From assembly GCA_013399305.1 (NCBI GenBank), contig VXAI01000241.1:947684-1011683 (forward strand): DNA of 64,000 bases. Direction: 5' to 3'. The notes beneath the pieces are model-generated. The model was not told the origin of the DNA, made no database searches, and worked only from the letters and a program-made list of their open reading frames with translations. The translations under genes were made by a program, and so were the position numbers. Origin of the DNA: Rostratula benghalensis (Eukaryota > Chordata > Aves > Charadriiformes > Rostratulidae). Below, piece by piece: positions 25,701 through 36,333 of the stretch (the stretch's first letter is position 1; each line of letters begins with the position of its first letter).

Positions 25701-26230
25701 TCTGGCATCTTTGAAGGGACAGCTTTTTCATTAGAAAACACTTTTTTTTCATTAGAAAACACTTAAAAGAAGCAGGTGGTCTATTGAAGATGAAAATTTG
25801 ATCTTAAAATGTGACATATAGTCTGACTTACACCAAGTTTTCAAGCAGACCTGTTCAGAAAGTGTAATAGTAGCAGACTGGCCCATTGGTAGCATGCAAA
25901 ATATCTGCTTCAATAAAATAGTGGGAATAAGAGAAAACACAAGCAAAATTCCAGAAATGCCAACTTGCCACTGATTTCGATGGAAGAGATCAGTCTCTCA
26001 AATGTGATTCATTGTACTGTTTCATTCTTAGAGAATTTTAGTGCAAAGAGAAAATGTATTTTGCTTTTTAATCTATATTCTTGCATCTTTTTTATTTGAA
26101 GGTTCGTACAAAAGATCGTGTCTTTGATAGCATAAGTCATCTCATCAATCATCATCTCAAGAATAATTTGCCAATAGTTTCTTCTGGGAGTGAACTCTGC
26201 CTGCAGCAGCCTGCTGAGAGGAAACACTGA
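2020..26230 (+). CDS. SHC3: SHC3 (N-Shc/ShcC) adaptor, 3' ten coding exons, 5'-partial
   Basis: Neuronal member of the Shc family of phosphotyrosine adaptors, which links activated receptor tyrosine kinases (Trk and others) to Grb2-Ras-MAPK and PI3K signalling at the cytoplasmic face of the membrane. Ten exons (2020-2083, 2910-3029, 6122-6175, 10436-10487, 13472-13598, 17674-17827, 18758-18854, 19763-19954, 22149-22444, 26102-26230) total 1285 nt and join in one frame to 427 whole residues plus a split first codon. Numbering from that codon, the order is rest of PTB (1-140), CH1 (about 141-332) with YYN at 160-162 and YVN at 246-248, adaptin motif DLFDMKPF at 283-290, and SH2 (333-about 422) with the phosphate-binding FLVR at 353-356. 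SHC3 is chosen over SHC1/2/4 because SH2 stretches such as WYQGEMSR and [14 protein letters not shown], and the extra IYYQ tyrosines in CH1, match N-Shc as I know it. The CH2 domain and early PTB lie before the window. I recall human SHC3 as about 594 residues, so roughly 170 are missing. The gene converges on S1PR3. Confidence 0.96.
2084..2909 (+). other. SHC3 intron, 826 bp
   Basis: GT...AG intron between two PTB exons. It ends in a C-rich polypyrimidine tract at 2891-2904. No repeat or gene was recognised. Confidence 0.9.
2910..3029 (+). CDS. SHC3: SHC3 exon, PTB domain
   Basis: 120 nt, exactly 40 codons, phase 0 at both ends. The acceptor is a C-rich tract ending ccccaacag and the donor is gtaagt. 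It begins [20 protein letters not shown] and continues through a TSLNLM strand, the core beta-strands of the Shc PTB domain, which binds NPxpY motifs and phosphoinositides. Confidence 0.96.
3225..3246. repeat. Poly(T) run, 22 bp
   Basis: Uninterrupted T22 in an SHC3 intron. Confidence 0.95.
4700..4727. repeat. Poly(A) run, 28 bp
   Basis: Uninterrupted A28 in an SHC3 intron. No AATAAA or gene-like sequence precedes it, so it looks like a homopolymer rather than the tail of a retrocopy. Confidence 0.95.
6122..6175 (+). CDS. SHC3: SHC3 exon, PTB domain
   Basis: 54 nt, 18 codons, phase 0 at both ends, between acceptor atacag and donor gtaagc. It encodes [18 protein letters not shown], one of the most conserved PTB stretches in the family. 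The exon is too short to show up as a separate open reading frame and was found by matching the protein. Confidence 0.97.
6176..10435 (+). other. SHC3 intron, 4.3 kb, with assembly gap
   Basis: Contains a TA-rich patch (about 6566-6600), short repeats of ATGTAGTCAT at 6453-6487, and the 50-N gap. Overlapping frames near 9588-10138 on both strands show no recognisable protein. Confidence 0.85.
8183..8232. other. Assembly gap (50 N)
   Basis: Run of 50 N inside an SHC3 intron; the true length is unknown. Confidence 1.
10436..10487 (+). CDS. SHC3: SHC3 exon, PTB domain
   Basis: 52 nt between acceptor ttttgacag and donor gtaagt. It encodes [17 protein letters not shown] plus the first base of an Ala codon. 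The [11 protein letters not shown] segment is a hallmark Shc PTB strand. Phase 0 in and phase 1 out, matching both neighbours. Confidence 0.97.
10488..13471 (+). other. SHC3 intron, 3.0 kb
   Basis: Ordinary intronic sequence with a T-rich low-complexity stretch at 13011-13043 and an ATAAC-rich stretch around 13376-13430. No gene was seen. Confidence 0.85.
13472..13598 (+). CDS. SHC3: SHC3 exon, end of PTB domain
   Basis: 127 nt between acceptor catttag and donor gtgagt. It completes the Ala codon and reads [20 protein letters not shown], then the C-terminal PTB helix [11 protein letters not shown], which packs over the ligand groove. The ECCDGLAQ wording and the CPSKIP continuation favour SHC3 over SHC1. 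It ends with two bases of an Arg codon. Confidence 0.96.
14040..16905 (+). mobile_element. CR1 LINE, long decayed copy (endonuclease and RT remnants)
   Basis: Non-LTR retrotransposon remnant inside an SHC3 intron, sense to the gene. From 5' to 3': an apurinic-type endonuclease with [14 protein letters not shown] (frame of 14134) and [12 protein letters not shown] after a frame change (frame of 14412); a linker with [17 protein letters not shown] (near 15160); reverse transcriptase with [12 protein letters not shown] and GVPQ; a degraded FADD-like box reading [11 protein letters not shown] in a different frame; then the C-terminal [12 protein letters not shown] region; and a 3' end with ATTCTGTG-type repeats near 16882. 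Several frameshifts and an apparent internal deletion after KLGG show it is inactive. A full CR1 is about 4.5 kb, so it is 5'-truncated. Ends are approximate. Confidence 0.93.
15548..16720 (+). pseudogene. CR1 reverse transcriptase remnant, 390-codon chimeric frame
   Basis: An uninterrupted frame of 390 codons that starts in RT fingers/palm sequence ([21 protein letters not shown]), leaves the RT frame just after GVPQ near 16012, and returns to it near 16220 for KKDLGVLLD and the C-terminal domain. The catalytic box (FGDE in place of FADD) is only readable in the frame that runs at 15976-16260. The length of the frame is therefore a by-product of compensating indels, not a functional protein. 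Confidence 0.85.
17438..17535 (-). mobile_element. CR1 3' end fragment
   Basis: Reads on + as atagaatcatagaatggtta then ttggaagggaccttaaag and ccatgggcagggatactt, the reverse complement of the standard CR1 3' UTR. Short, about 100 bp, opposite to SHC3. Confidence 0.92.
17674..17827 (+). CDS. SHC3: SHC3 exon, CH1 with YYN Grb2 site
   Basis: 154 nt between acceptor cttacag and an unusual donor gtcggt. It contains an acidic run, then HPYYNNIP, the tandem-tyrosine motif that is phosphorylated in Shc proteins and docks Grb2, followed by [13 protein letters not shown]. Phase 0 at the 3' end allows in-frame joining to the next exon. If the donor is not used, the frame runs only nine codons into the intron before a stop at 17855-17857. 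Confidence 0.93.
17828..18757 (+). other. SHC3 intron, 930 bp
   Basis: Begins with the unusual donor gtcggt and ends ...cattctag. No repeat or gene was recognised. Confidence 0.85.
18758..18854 (+). CDS. SHC3: SHC3 exon, CH1 with YYQ tyrosines
   Basis: 97 nt between acceptor cattctag and donor gtgagt. It encodes [20 protein letters not shown] and a further 12 residues. The IYYQ...RHLGD core is the tyrosine pair described for N-Shc as extra phosphorylation sites. The exon is open only in this frame, which joins both neighbours. Confidence 0.92.
18855..19762 (+). other. SHC3 intron, 908 bp
   Basis: GT...AG intron between the YYQ and YVN exons. Nothing was recognised in it. Confidence 0.88.
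19763..19954 (+). CDS. SHC3: SHC3 exon, CH1 with YVN site and adaptin motif
   Basis: 192 nt between acceptor ttttctag and donor gtgagt. It completes a Gly codon and carries EMPTYVNTQ, the second Grb2-docking tyrosine (equivalent to SHC1 Tyr317), then a Ser/Ala/Asp-rich spacer of 32 residues, then DLFDM. The next exon supplies KPFED, so the adaptin-binding DLFDMKPF is rebuilt across the intron. The spacer is about 12 residues longer than in human SHC3 as I recall it. Confidence 0.94.
19955..22148 (+). other. SHC3 intron, 2.2 kb
   Basis: Ordinary intron splitting the DLFDM|KPF motif. It holds an 18-bp near-palindrome at 21595-21612 (CCTAGG centre) next to a direct repeat of TAAAGTCCC. Confidence 0.88.
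22149..22444 (+). CDS. SHC3: SHC3 exon, linker and most of SH2
   Basis: 296 nt between acceptor cacaaccag and donor gtaagt. It reads [10 protein letters not shown], a Ser/Thr-rich linker, then the SH2 domain from WYQGEMSR through [14 protein letters not shown] to [10 protein letters not shown]. The FLVR arginine that binds phosphotyrosine is present. Reading past the donor gives a further 26 codons to a stop at 22520-22522. Confidence 0.97.
24465..24483. repeat. Poly(T) run, 19 bp
   Basis: T19 in the SH2-domain intron of SHC3. Confidence 0.95.
24630..25228 (+). mobile_element. CR1 fragment (RT C-terminus and 3' UTR)
   Basis: Encodes [20 protein letters not shown] and further CR1 RT C-terminal sequence in an 88-codon frame (24698-24964), then cctgcccagggaggtggtgc and the 3' end ttccaaccttgtgtttctat followed by gattctat. 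It is 5'-truncated, sense to SHC3, and without an active RT core. Confidence 0.95.
26102..26230 (+). CDS. SHC3: SHC3 last coding exon, SH2 C-terminus
   Basis: 129 nt including TGA at 26228-26230. The acceptor is a T-rich tract ending tttgaag. It encodes [19 protein letters not shown], then the terminal SH2 strands [15 protein letters not shown] and stop. The ending corresponds to the conserved ELCLQQPVERK terminus of Shc proteins, so the reading frame is complete at its 3' end. Confidence 0.97.
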   Translation, partial: VRTKDRVFDSISHLINHHLKNNLPIVSSGSELCLQQPAERKH

Positions 26231-26435
26231 CTCCAGATCACTATTTTAGTTTTTGTAATTTCCAAGCTACAACTGCAGATCTGAAAAGAACATGTATATT
26301 AAAAAATATTTACATATTCACTGGTATGTTTTCTTTCAGTTTAGGAAGCCCAGTTTCACACAGTATGCTTGAAAATTCGCAATGCTTTATGTAGACATGA
26401 AGTCACAGCAGAAGGCTTTCTTAAACACTAATTTA

Positions 26436-26441
26436 AATAAA
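26436..26441 (+). terminator. First candidate SHC3 poly(A) signal
   Basis: AATAAA about 206 nt after the SHC3 stop. Further + strand AATAAA hexamers occur near 27865, 27991, 28495, 28541, 29598, 30504 and 33514, so the true end cannot be chosen from sequence alone. Confidence 0.3.
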
Positions 26442-27864
26442 ATTGTCCAGATTCTCTAATGTGAATATTTATAGTGTATATATACACATTAACATATAAA
26501 TACAATCTATATTTATATTTTTCAAGTCAGTCCATTCACAGTATAGAACTATCTTCTGTGCCATGTTTTTTTACCAGAGAAAAAATAGCAATTGTGAATG
26601 TTCAGATGCAAATAGAAATCAACAGTCTCAATTTCTTGGGAAAAATAATATTAGGAGTCTTATTTCTGATTTTACCTATGAAGCACAGCTACAGCTGGAT
26701 TATGCCAGTTAACCATGGATGAAGCCTGAATTCAGCAACTAGTATTCCAACTCAGAAATTAAGCATAAAATGGTTTTTAAAAGTGATATTCAGTGTCACT
26801 GATATCAAAAGCATTATATCTTTATGATGTCAAGTTTGAATTCTTACACGATGCTACACAAAACCTTTGTATCTTGCTTTGGTGTCATCTTTCTGTGTAC
26901 AAAATGTGTGCATTTGTTTTTTCTAATGATATATAACAATATTCTGTACCTTTAATTCATTCATTTGAGTGCTAAGGTTATTTATATGTAGTTCTCTGCT
27001 TATGGTGAAAACCTAGATGTCCTTAACTGCCAGTCTCCCATAAGACATTACATACCTATAAGGAAGTTTAAATAACTTCTGTTTAATAAGTTTAATGCAA
27101 GATGTACATGGTTATTCAAAGACATATCTGAAAAATCTTTTCTTCTTAGAAACAGTGAAAACTATGATGACTCTGGTGTCAGTTTTGCAAATGACAACAT
27201 TAGCATTTACCAACCAAGTCTTGACTTGACTTTGACATTCAACAACTGATAGGTATCACAAATATAGTGTTTTTCTCTAACTATTAAGTTGAAAAATACA
27301 CATACACTAGAGATGCATTACTGGCATAAATGTACTTGGCTTTAGGTATTGTGAAATGTTTAAGAAAGGTCTATACTATTCAGATGCAAGCACTACATGA
27401 AATTATTTTCCTACTTTGTGAAGCTTATCAAGAACCAGATTAAACAGACATAGTTCCTGTAAAGACAAAGTTTCTGCCAGAATCAGGATTAAGCCTTCAG
27501 TATTCTAAGGTTTTCTCTAACACTAGTATCTGAAATCAGATCTTCAGACTTGATTTATAAAGGTCAAGACTCAGCAGATTAAATCTAAGTTAACCACCTG
27601 TCTTCTGAAGCAGACAATACTTAAATATACTTAAAATTAGATTTGGTTTTAAGAATTTGCTAAATTTAAAAATTTGTCAAACTGCAACCAAACTAAACAT
27701 CACTTAGAATCCATTCAGGCAGGATCATTATATTAAAATGCTGCAATAATTTTCATGTACCTTATGCTTTGAAAGATGGTGAAGCTGCAGCTTGGGAAGT
27801 TTGGTGCTGTTGATCTCGAGAACGAAAATGATTGAGGCACTAAGACTAATCATGTGATCCATGC

Positions 27865-27870
27865 AATAAA
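27865..27870 (+). terminator. Alternative SHC3 poly(A) signal
   Basis: AATAAA in the context atgcaataaaaatacatttt, followed after about 10 nt by a T/G-rich element (ttttgttctg), a layout typical of functional vertebrate poly(A) sites. Confidence 0.35.
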
Positions 27871-30800
27871 AATACATTTTGTTCTGTAATCAAGGCAATC
27901 AGAAACCAAACTAAGACATTAGCGAACCAAATTTTCTTGCAGATAGTTATTACTTGATATTTCTGTGTATGAGTGGGATCTGAGAGCAAAGAAAATAAAT
28001 TAAATACTGTATTGCAACTCAAATTAGTATGGTACTGAGGTTAGTAGAATTCTTAAAATTTGGGTTGTCCTCTTAACAGGTTGGAAGTTGCAAGGAAAGA
28101 TGAAAAGTTCTTATGCTCCAAAACAGGAATTCCTATACACCAAATCAAAATTATTTAATTTAAGAGCAGGCACATCTCACCATGTTCCAGTTTGAAGTAT
28201 CTCAGTTGACACCTTTTTTGTCACATATAGCTTCTGTCATTCCATTCCTCCATGTCCCTACAGCCACGTTCTGGAAAGTATTTAGTGTGATATCACTAAT
28301 TATAAGAGAAAGCCTCTGGTACTTTGAATGTCATGTATCACTTTGGTAAGAGAGCCAGGTGCCTAACTCCCTTAGGTGCCTTTAAAAATCCCACTGGCTG
28401 CCTGTGTCTTAGATTCCTAACTATGCTGTCAGTGTATGCCTGGAACAATGTGACAAGACATGGTGATACAAATGAAGGCACTAAACAGATGCTGAAATAA
28501 ACATTTAACACTTTTTACCATTGTCCTAGCTGTAGCTTTAATAAAAGCTACAGCCACCTAGCTGCATGTTTTGGAAGTCAAAGCAGATGGCAAGGAGACA
28601 TAAGATGAAACAGTTTGACAAAAATATTAAATCCCCTGGACTGTATTTCACAAACTCTGCCTCCAGGAAATGTGGCTGCTTTAAACTGCTTTGTCAGCCC
28701 AGCCCATTTGCCCAGCTCAGCATGCCCATTGATGATGCAAAGGTCACGTGTAGCTTGGTCAGATGCAGTTTGGTCCTAGGTAGCACCTTTGGGCTGCGAC
28801 AGTGCCCTGCTGCTGCAGTGGGCCAGGGGATCCTGCCTGTCCAGAGGCTTTTCTAAGTCACTGGGAACCAAATATCTCAAAGCTGTCCAGAAGGGAAGGT
28901 CAGTCAATGGTCCCTTTGTTCATTCTATCATTACTTTCTATCGCTGTCACTTTGGTAGATTTGGCTTCTACAAAAATGGCATAAAAACTGTATAGCCAGT
29001 TCCAAACTGTTGTTGTTACAGACTATACACTGAGCTCAACTAGAGTGAACTGAACGGCAGGGCTCATTTCTGTGAGGAGCCAAAACTGCCAGCAATTTAA
29101 GATGCATAGAAGTTACAAGATGGGCTCAAATGTTGTGCAACTGGCTGAAAAACAAACAGCTGACAGCATAATTTGAGCCTTTTAAGGTTTGCCTTTGGTT
29201 TTGAGTCCTCACACCTTCTGTTTTTATTCTCATTTATGCAATCTCAAGGGCTAGACCCTTGCTGGTGACAATTCAATATCAAGACTTCAAGAACTGAGAA
29301 TTTACTTGAAAGAACAAAACTAGACTCAATACACATCACTCAGATTAGACAACTTTATGTTATTTCCCAGGGAATAGCTGAGAAGTCAGAACTGAAACTC
29401 TAAATGTCCTGCTAGGCTGCCTACATTGATTCTGAGTTCTATCTGTTTATTAGTTTTGATTCCAGTTGTGTTGCAACTATGGGAACTATGAGCAATGAAA
29501 AAACACTTGGGTTTTTTTTTTTTTAAACAAAGAACTTTCAAAAGTGAACCAAATGCTTCCGATTTATTTTATTGCAGATCTAGAGTAATTATTAGGTTAA
29601 TAAAATTTTCCAGTGAGGCTAGCAGCAATAGACTGGATGTTGAGGTACAGTCTTATTCCTAAACTTCCAGTTATTTCAGATGTTTCAGAAGCAATGAACC
29701 TCGAAGGTAGAAAATGCGATTTGAGAACTAAATTACCTTCTGACTTCATTGGGAGTTTGCTCAGTGTGAGGTTTCTCTAATGCAAGAAGACGATGTTCAA
29801 ACTGGCCATGCCTGGGTGGACACCATAGGAGAGGATACAATTTCTATGGCTTAATGCCTATCTCCCTGCCCAGGGCTTTGCATATGTGGTGAGGGTAGAA
29901 GGTTATACAGTAGCTCCCCCACACTTCACACCCCACAGGATTTACAATGGGAGACAATGATGGTTTTGCCAGAAACGTCTCTGCTACACGTCTGCTACAC
30001 ATGTTCAATAGAAACTATGATGTCCTGGGCCAGGCTTTGTGTACAAAATTTGTGCTATCACTGGAAGAAAAGGTTTCCTAACACTCTAGTGAATGTCACC
30101 TGCCAGCACTGAATTTTCTGTATCCTGGGTTCATTCTTTTTCTCCTCTGCAGAATAATATGCTCACAATTCTTATCATCATGGTCCCCAGACATCATGCT
30201 GTGCAGTAAGATGAGAAGAATTTGTAAAATTTATACCAAAGCGTGATTGCTGCTGGCACATCGAGTGCCAGATGCCCACTACAATGTATTCATAACAGAA
30301 TTGATGCATATTTAAATATTTGTAAGTAGCAAATGCTCCATTTGAAAATAGTAGAGTTTTGCAGCCTTCAGGTAATGCACAGCTCTAAAGGGGAATCTTG
30401 GAACTTGTGAATGTTCTGGCAACAGGTTACAAATTCTGCTGTTCTGCTCTGCTTTCAAGCCTTTGTTCCTAGCATCCAGTGTCTATCTGAAGTACATCTA
30501 TCTGAATAAAGAATTGCATAAACAAAGTCTAAGCTGAAGTAACAGACACAATTCCATTTATCTTCCAGATTTTTTTAACATATCTCTGCATAAAATCCCA
30601 ATTCAGATTTAACTTCATGTACTGTCCAAAATATGTTGATTTGCATGATCTTTTTACTCAAATCATAGTTTTTTACTCTACAAATCTATGCTTGCTCAAA
30701 GCTCTCAGGATATGGGCAAATTCCCACTAAATGCTTTGTGCACAGCTTTACTTACTCTGCTCACTCACACAGTGTCTGTAGACCTTGTTCACATCTGCAC

Positions 30801-31308
30801 TATGTGCAGCTGGAATGAGGGAAGGCCCGTCGAAAAGAACATGGACATACAATTTGCCTGCAGTTAACCAGAGGCTTGGATAGCGAGAGAGAAGCTGTCT
30901 TGGGAGAGAAAACACCAGGGATAAGAAATATGGAGCCTGGAAACATGAGTCATATAAGACATTCATGAGAATAGAGAGCTGTCTCCAAATTATAAATACG
31001 CTAACTGGTTGACAGGGTTAAAGCAGAACCTCTGGGGAGGGGAAGTGCAACATAATTAGGCAATGCCTACTCTTCATCTCTTTTTGAGACATTTATGTTC
31101 ATAAGCACAGATCTATTCCCCTGCATCTTCTAACACAAGCATCCTATATACTTCCACTGAGAAAAAAGCATGGCTTTTTTTTTTTTTTAATCTCAGTAAG
31201 TGAGGTAAGATTTCAGAGATACACATTTCTAGCAGAAGCACCATATAGGGGAAAGCTAAATAAAGAATGTTTAAACCTTGCCTAACAACAGAACAGGCCA
31301 TGGAAACC

Positions 31309-31327
31309 AAAGAAAGAAAGAAAGAAG
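31309..31327. repeat. Short (AAAG)n microsatellite
   Basis: Four AAAG units and a partial unit in the region between SHC3 and S1PR3. Confidence 0.9.
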
Positions 31328-34036
31328 CTAAAGCTGGGTGACTCATTCTGCTACCCCACATTGTGGGAGACAGCACGGATGACTCAGAAAAGGAAGGTAG
31401 CCTCAGATTTTGGGATTATGATGCAGGTTTACTTTTTAAGTAGATACCATGAAGGTCAAATAATATACAGGTCGAATGACAGTGTTTTCCAGCAGTCCTC
31501 CTTTTTCTTCCGTGAGGCAAAACCAGCCAAACACAGCCAGGCACATATTCATTCAAAGTAAGTAATTTTTTTTATTAAATGAAGAATGTAAAGATTATAG
31601 CTGGCATCTATTTGTGTCCATTGTGGCTGGATTGGTGTGGTAACTGCTTCTCAGTAAAGTCCTGCAGAGTTAAACCTTGAAATAAGCCAGGTTTCTTATT
31701 TTCAGGCAAATGCTTGTCATTGCATTGTGTGGGCAGCAACAACAAAACAAAAAAGTGAGTATTTTGCTGTAAACAGGAGTTTGACTCTACATTTGTTGCT
31801 TATCATAATTTATTACTTTTAGAAACATTTTTAGCTGAGAATTGCAGGAGAAATAATGTATGTGGAAATATAGTGATCATTTATATTCCCAACTTTTGTA
31901 AATCTCAAGTTTTTGCTTGTCCGCTGACTGTGGTATTCTGGTTATAGAGGCCAGTTTTGTCTCTGAGGAAGTCCTTGAGCAACAGAATTTGGAATTTAAG
32001 TGTTGTGCAACTGTTTTTTGATTATTCAGTTTGTATATGATTGATCAAAGTAATAAAATAATGAGCACTACTAACAAATCAAAATGCACCTAAGGTGGGC
32101 TGTAATCTGTTCTCCTATGTTTGTGTTGCCTAATGGCCTAATTTACTTAAGGGGAATTTTTTTATTTACCTGAAGGGATGCCCATTTTGTAGTAGAATAA
32201 ATTAAATTCTACAGGATATCGGATTACAGGATATTGGATATTGAATACTAATAAGTCAACAAACTACCTGTCTCAGTAGAAACAGGAATGAAAAATAACA
32301 GAGGACCAAACGGAATGTGAGGATTTTGACTTTAGATACACTGACTGTACACCAGAGGAGCTCCACTTACTTTGACAGAGGCAACACTGATTTTCACAAG
32401 TTCATTTTCAACAAATTACCATTTTCAAATCACTTGTACAGGCCCTCTTTCTGGACCAGATGATGACATCTCCTGAAGAGGCAGGAGCTTTACTGCTTGA
32501 CATACTAAATAGGTGAGGGTAGCTAAGGGTAGCCAACTCCATGGTCTCTCAGTGAAAAGTGACTGCACGGACAAGCCCATGCCAGAGCAGCTATTCAGTG
32601 TACCATGGAGAAAGGCTCCATGTCAGAAGGAAGCTTAGCTGGGTTGATGTTCCCCAGATCCTTGTCCTCCACTGCCTAAGTGTCTCTTTGCAAAGGCCCT
32701 TCCCTCTTACATACTTGGAGAAAAGCTGAACCCAGAGATGCCCTGGGAGTTTGCATGCTGTTGGGAAGAAGAAATGCAGCTCTGACAAACCTTGCAGGCA
32801 ACCATGGGCACCAGCACACCTCTGCATGCCTCTGCATGATGCCTCCAGACCACTTTAGGTGCTAAGAGGCCTCAAGGCTGTGGCAAGCCTCACAGCTCAA
32901 TGACCAGAAACCCCTGATCACTGCTGCCATGCCTATTCCCCCATGAGTTTTGCCATAAAAAGGGAGCATCCCCAGGCCGGGGGTGGCCATGGGAGTCCAG
33001 AGCTCCCAGCAAAGTCAAGAGGCTGAGCTGTGCCCTTGGTTGTGTTGGTGGCCCTACCAGGGTCAGATGCCAACACAGCTCTGCTCAGCAGAAAACATGT
33101 GTTTTCCATTTTCTTACTCAAGCAAGGACAAACCTTGCAGGCAACAAGACACCCTAATTCATGTTGCTCCTTGTAAAATGTGCCATCCCAAGGTGGCAGC
33201 TGCATGTGACGCTGCCAGAGCAGACAGCCTTCTGAGCAGGGGAGCCAATGGCCCAAGTTTGCTTCCAGGAAAGCTGGGGCAAAGCCTTCCTCCCACTCCG
33301 GAGGCAGTGGAGGCTGCCATCAGCAGCACATGGTTCCCACAAGTACTACTTTCAGGCACAAGTTTGAATGCATGTTTTCCATAGAAAGACAAAACCCGTT
33401 TTACAGTTCTTTAAAAATGACTGCTATGCAACAAATTTGATTTAAAGGTTAGAGATTTAATTAAAAGTTTTCAAACTGTTTATGGTAGCTAAAATACTCT
33501 GTAACACTGTTGGCAATAAAAGATTCCTGGAACACATCTTGTGAAAGCTTTTTTTCTTTTTAGGTGATTCAGAGATTACATTTACTTTGTAATCCAGAAC
33601 CATAGTAAATAATCCAATTTATGAAATAATATTAATGAAATGTTAGTCTCCTTTGTAGCTTTTGCTCATGTAAAACCAATAGGGAAAGGGAGACATCATT
33701 CAGTTTGTTATAAGATCAAATCAGCCTACATAATAAGAAGCTGGAATTCTGAGATGTATTTTAAGGAATTTTCTAATATTTTAGGGTGAGAGGAGCTATT
33801 CTCCATCTTTTTCTAGCTTCAAGGATAGGACGTCTTCCTAGTTGGTTATGGTCCACTGCGGTTAAGTCATAGGCTTGTCGTACTTTAAAATTCTGCTCTG
33901 AAATCTTCAAGAATCTGGCCTTTAGTCCATGTCCCAGTGGGATGTTCCCACTGAAGACTCTATTGATAAGTTTTTTTTCCTCTTCAGTCATAAGTACTTT
34001 GTAAATTATGTTATCAGTGTTACATGTGAACCCATG

Positions 34037-34066
34037 ATTACCCTGCTTCAAGCACAGCAGGGTAAT
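34037..34066. repeat. Perfect 11-bp inverted repeat (hairpin)
   Basis: ATTACCCTGCT at 34037-34047 and AGCAGGGTAAT at 34056-34066 are exact reverse complements separated by 8 nt. It lies in non-coding DNA between the two converging genes. Confidence 0.85.
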
Positions 34067-36327
34067 GAGCTAAACAAATATCCCCACAACTCCAAAATAA
34101 GAGAAGAAAATGAAAGTAAAGTGGAAGTTTTTTGTACTGACATGCAAACACATGGCTGCTGGCAGTGAAGTTGCTTGTATTACATGTACCTTGCATCAAT
34201 TATGTCGATTAGCTACAGCTAGAATCCAGACGTTAAAACTCACTTTTATGTCTATGTTCTTGGCCTTTGGTTAGCAAATATATTCATTTTTTCCAAGCAA
34301 ATAGTGAGAATCATGTAACATCTTTGACATGAGAGTTGGTGTGGGGTTAGCGACAATGTTTTCTCAAACTGTTGTGCCTTTCTGCTTTACAATAGCATGG
34401 AATGCTGCTGCATGCCACCACTTTATGAACAAATATTTAGACATATACAAATATTTTAGCTCACAGTGTTCAAAGACACAACTTCAGGGAACTTCCACAC
34501 TGAAAATACAACCAAATAGCAATGTAATATCTAAAAATGTAAGCAAGCCATGGGAATGCAATGTCACTAGTTCTAATTCTCAGAAAGCTACAGAGCTGAT
34601 GACCCAGCCTGTATCTGCAGTTCATATAGTTATAATATGCTTAGCTTAGTTTAGCTTTTTCTTCTTCTCTAAGTGCATCAGTTATCAACAATTTTGGTAG
34701 AAATTATTTCATTTTTACTACTCTCTTTCACAGTTATTTCATTCAAACACAGTTTTTCTTTGTTCTTACACATTTCTAACAGCATAAAATGTTTACAAGC
34801 AGAATGTTAACTTGTAAAACACAATCACAATGCAAAGCTCTACATTTTAAAAGCTTTTGCTACACGTTACACAACTTATACACTGTATATACTTGGGAAG
34901 AGTCTAATGCTGCTGCTTTAAATGATTAAGACCAGAGAAAAGCTAAGGATGAGCTCTTTCAGGCTGTGTATGAAGAAAGCCTCAACTACTTCTAATTGTG
35001 CATAAGGCAGGGTGTGATTTGAGACATTAAACATAAATCTTTGAAAGAGCTCAATAAAATTGTATGCTTACATTCTTACTGAAAGATAATGGGAACTCAT
35101 CTCAGAATTTCCCATCAACCTCCATTGAAGCTTCTTAGCCACAAAGTACTACTGATGGACATACCATGGGCCACTTCCATAGGGACTTGAACCTATGTGT
35201 TTATGAAGTCTTAACTGGTCTAGGTCTCATGGAAACCCTCTGAAGCTGAACACCATCATGTACTGAGGCTGGTAAAGCAATGATGACCCATAAAATGATC
35301 TTCATACAGGTTTCTCTGGAACAGCCTCTCAAAAGAGTAAGTCTGGGACTCCAGGAAAGTTGGAAGGTCTTCCAAACTGAACAGGCTTTCATTCCAGATC
35401 CAAGGCAGAGTCAGGTATAAATGAGGATATGCTCTTCAGCAGGATCCTGTTGTACCGCATCTTCTTTCTTGTATCTGCAAAAGTGCCTGGAGACAGAAGG
35501 ATCATAGGATCCTATGGCCAGAAAATGGGATCTTGTCCCACTGGCCGGACTTATCTCCAGGGACAATTTCTAAAACAACCCCATGCTGTGGGAGTGCCCA
35601 GAGAGAAAAGAAGGAACTCTACAGGACCTGTTTGTGGTTCATTGATTTCTGAAATGGTATGTCTCTGTTTCAGAACTGAAGAATCTCAGCTTAGGTAGTG
35701 CATTCACATCATACACAGATATACATAGATTTGACATAAGTTTTTAAATACATTGGAAACAGTAAGTAAAAATATATGCATTGAGACAGTACATACACTT
35801 GATACACATGTACTGTTGGGTCACATTTAAGCTACTTTAAATAGAGAATATATATAGCTTCTCTCCATGGCTATCTACTACTGCTTGTTTAAAATAAGTT
35901 GTGAAATGTCACAGTGATAACTGTCGTGTTATCTCTCCCTAAACATAAAATGTTTGAGTAATAGTGGAAAAAATAAAAATACTGGATCAATATGACATGT
36001 TAAAGTTCCTGTCAGTTAAAAGTTACTACTTCATATATTTTCCAATATCCCCATTGAAACCCCTCTATTTGTGTAATTTGCCACTTTACACAGTATACTG
36101 CAACACAATGTTTAGTATATTGTAAACTTTTACCAACAATGACTTTTTAATAAGGAATTGTACAAACATATAGCTATGTATACCACATACATATAAGGCC
36201 ATTAACATAACAGCAAGATACCATGAATCATCACCATATGCAATGAGCTTTTCTCCCAGTCTGCAATAATCAGGCTCATTTTCCGATCATCAGCAGTGTA
36301 TAGTGAATGTTGAAGTTTGTAATAGGT

Positions 36328-36333
36328 TTTATT
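36328..36333 (-). terminator. Candidate S1PR3 poly(A) signal
   Basis: AATAAA on the minus strand (TTTATT on +), about 290 nt after the S1PR3 stop. It would give a short 3' UTR. Other AT-rich hexamers exist further downstream, so a longer UTR is also possible. Confidence 0.4.

Larger units (their letters stand above)
22445..26101 (+). other. SHC3 intron inside the SH2 domain, 3.7 kb
   Basis: Contains a GC-richer part at about 22700-23760 with overlapping but unrecognised frames, a T19 run (24465-24483), a + strand CR1 fragment at 24630-25228 and a tandem TTTTCATTAGAAAACACTT at about 25724-25764. Confidence 0.88.
26231..36327. other. SHC3 3' UTR and S1PR3 downstream region
   Basis: Ten kilobases between the two converging genes without a coding region I can support. 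SHC3 in mammals has a long 3' UTR, so part of this is probably SHC3 transcript. It contains a short (AAAG)n at 31309-31327, T runs near 29512 and 31176, a GC-richer patch at about 32590-33400 and a perfect hairpin at 34037-34066. Confidence 0.6.
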
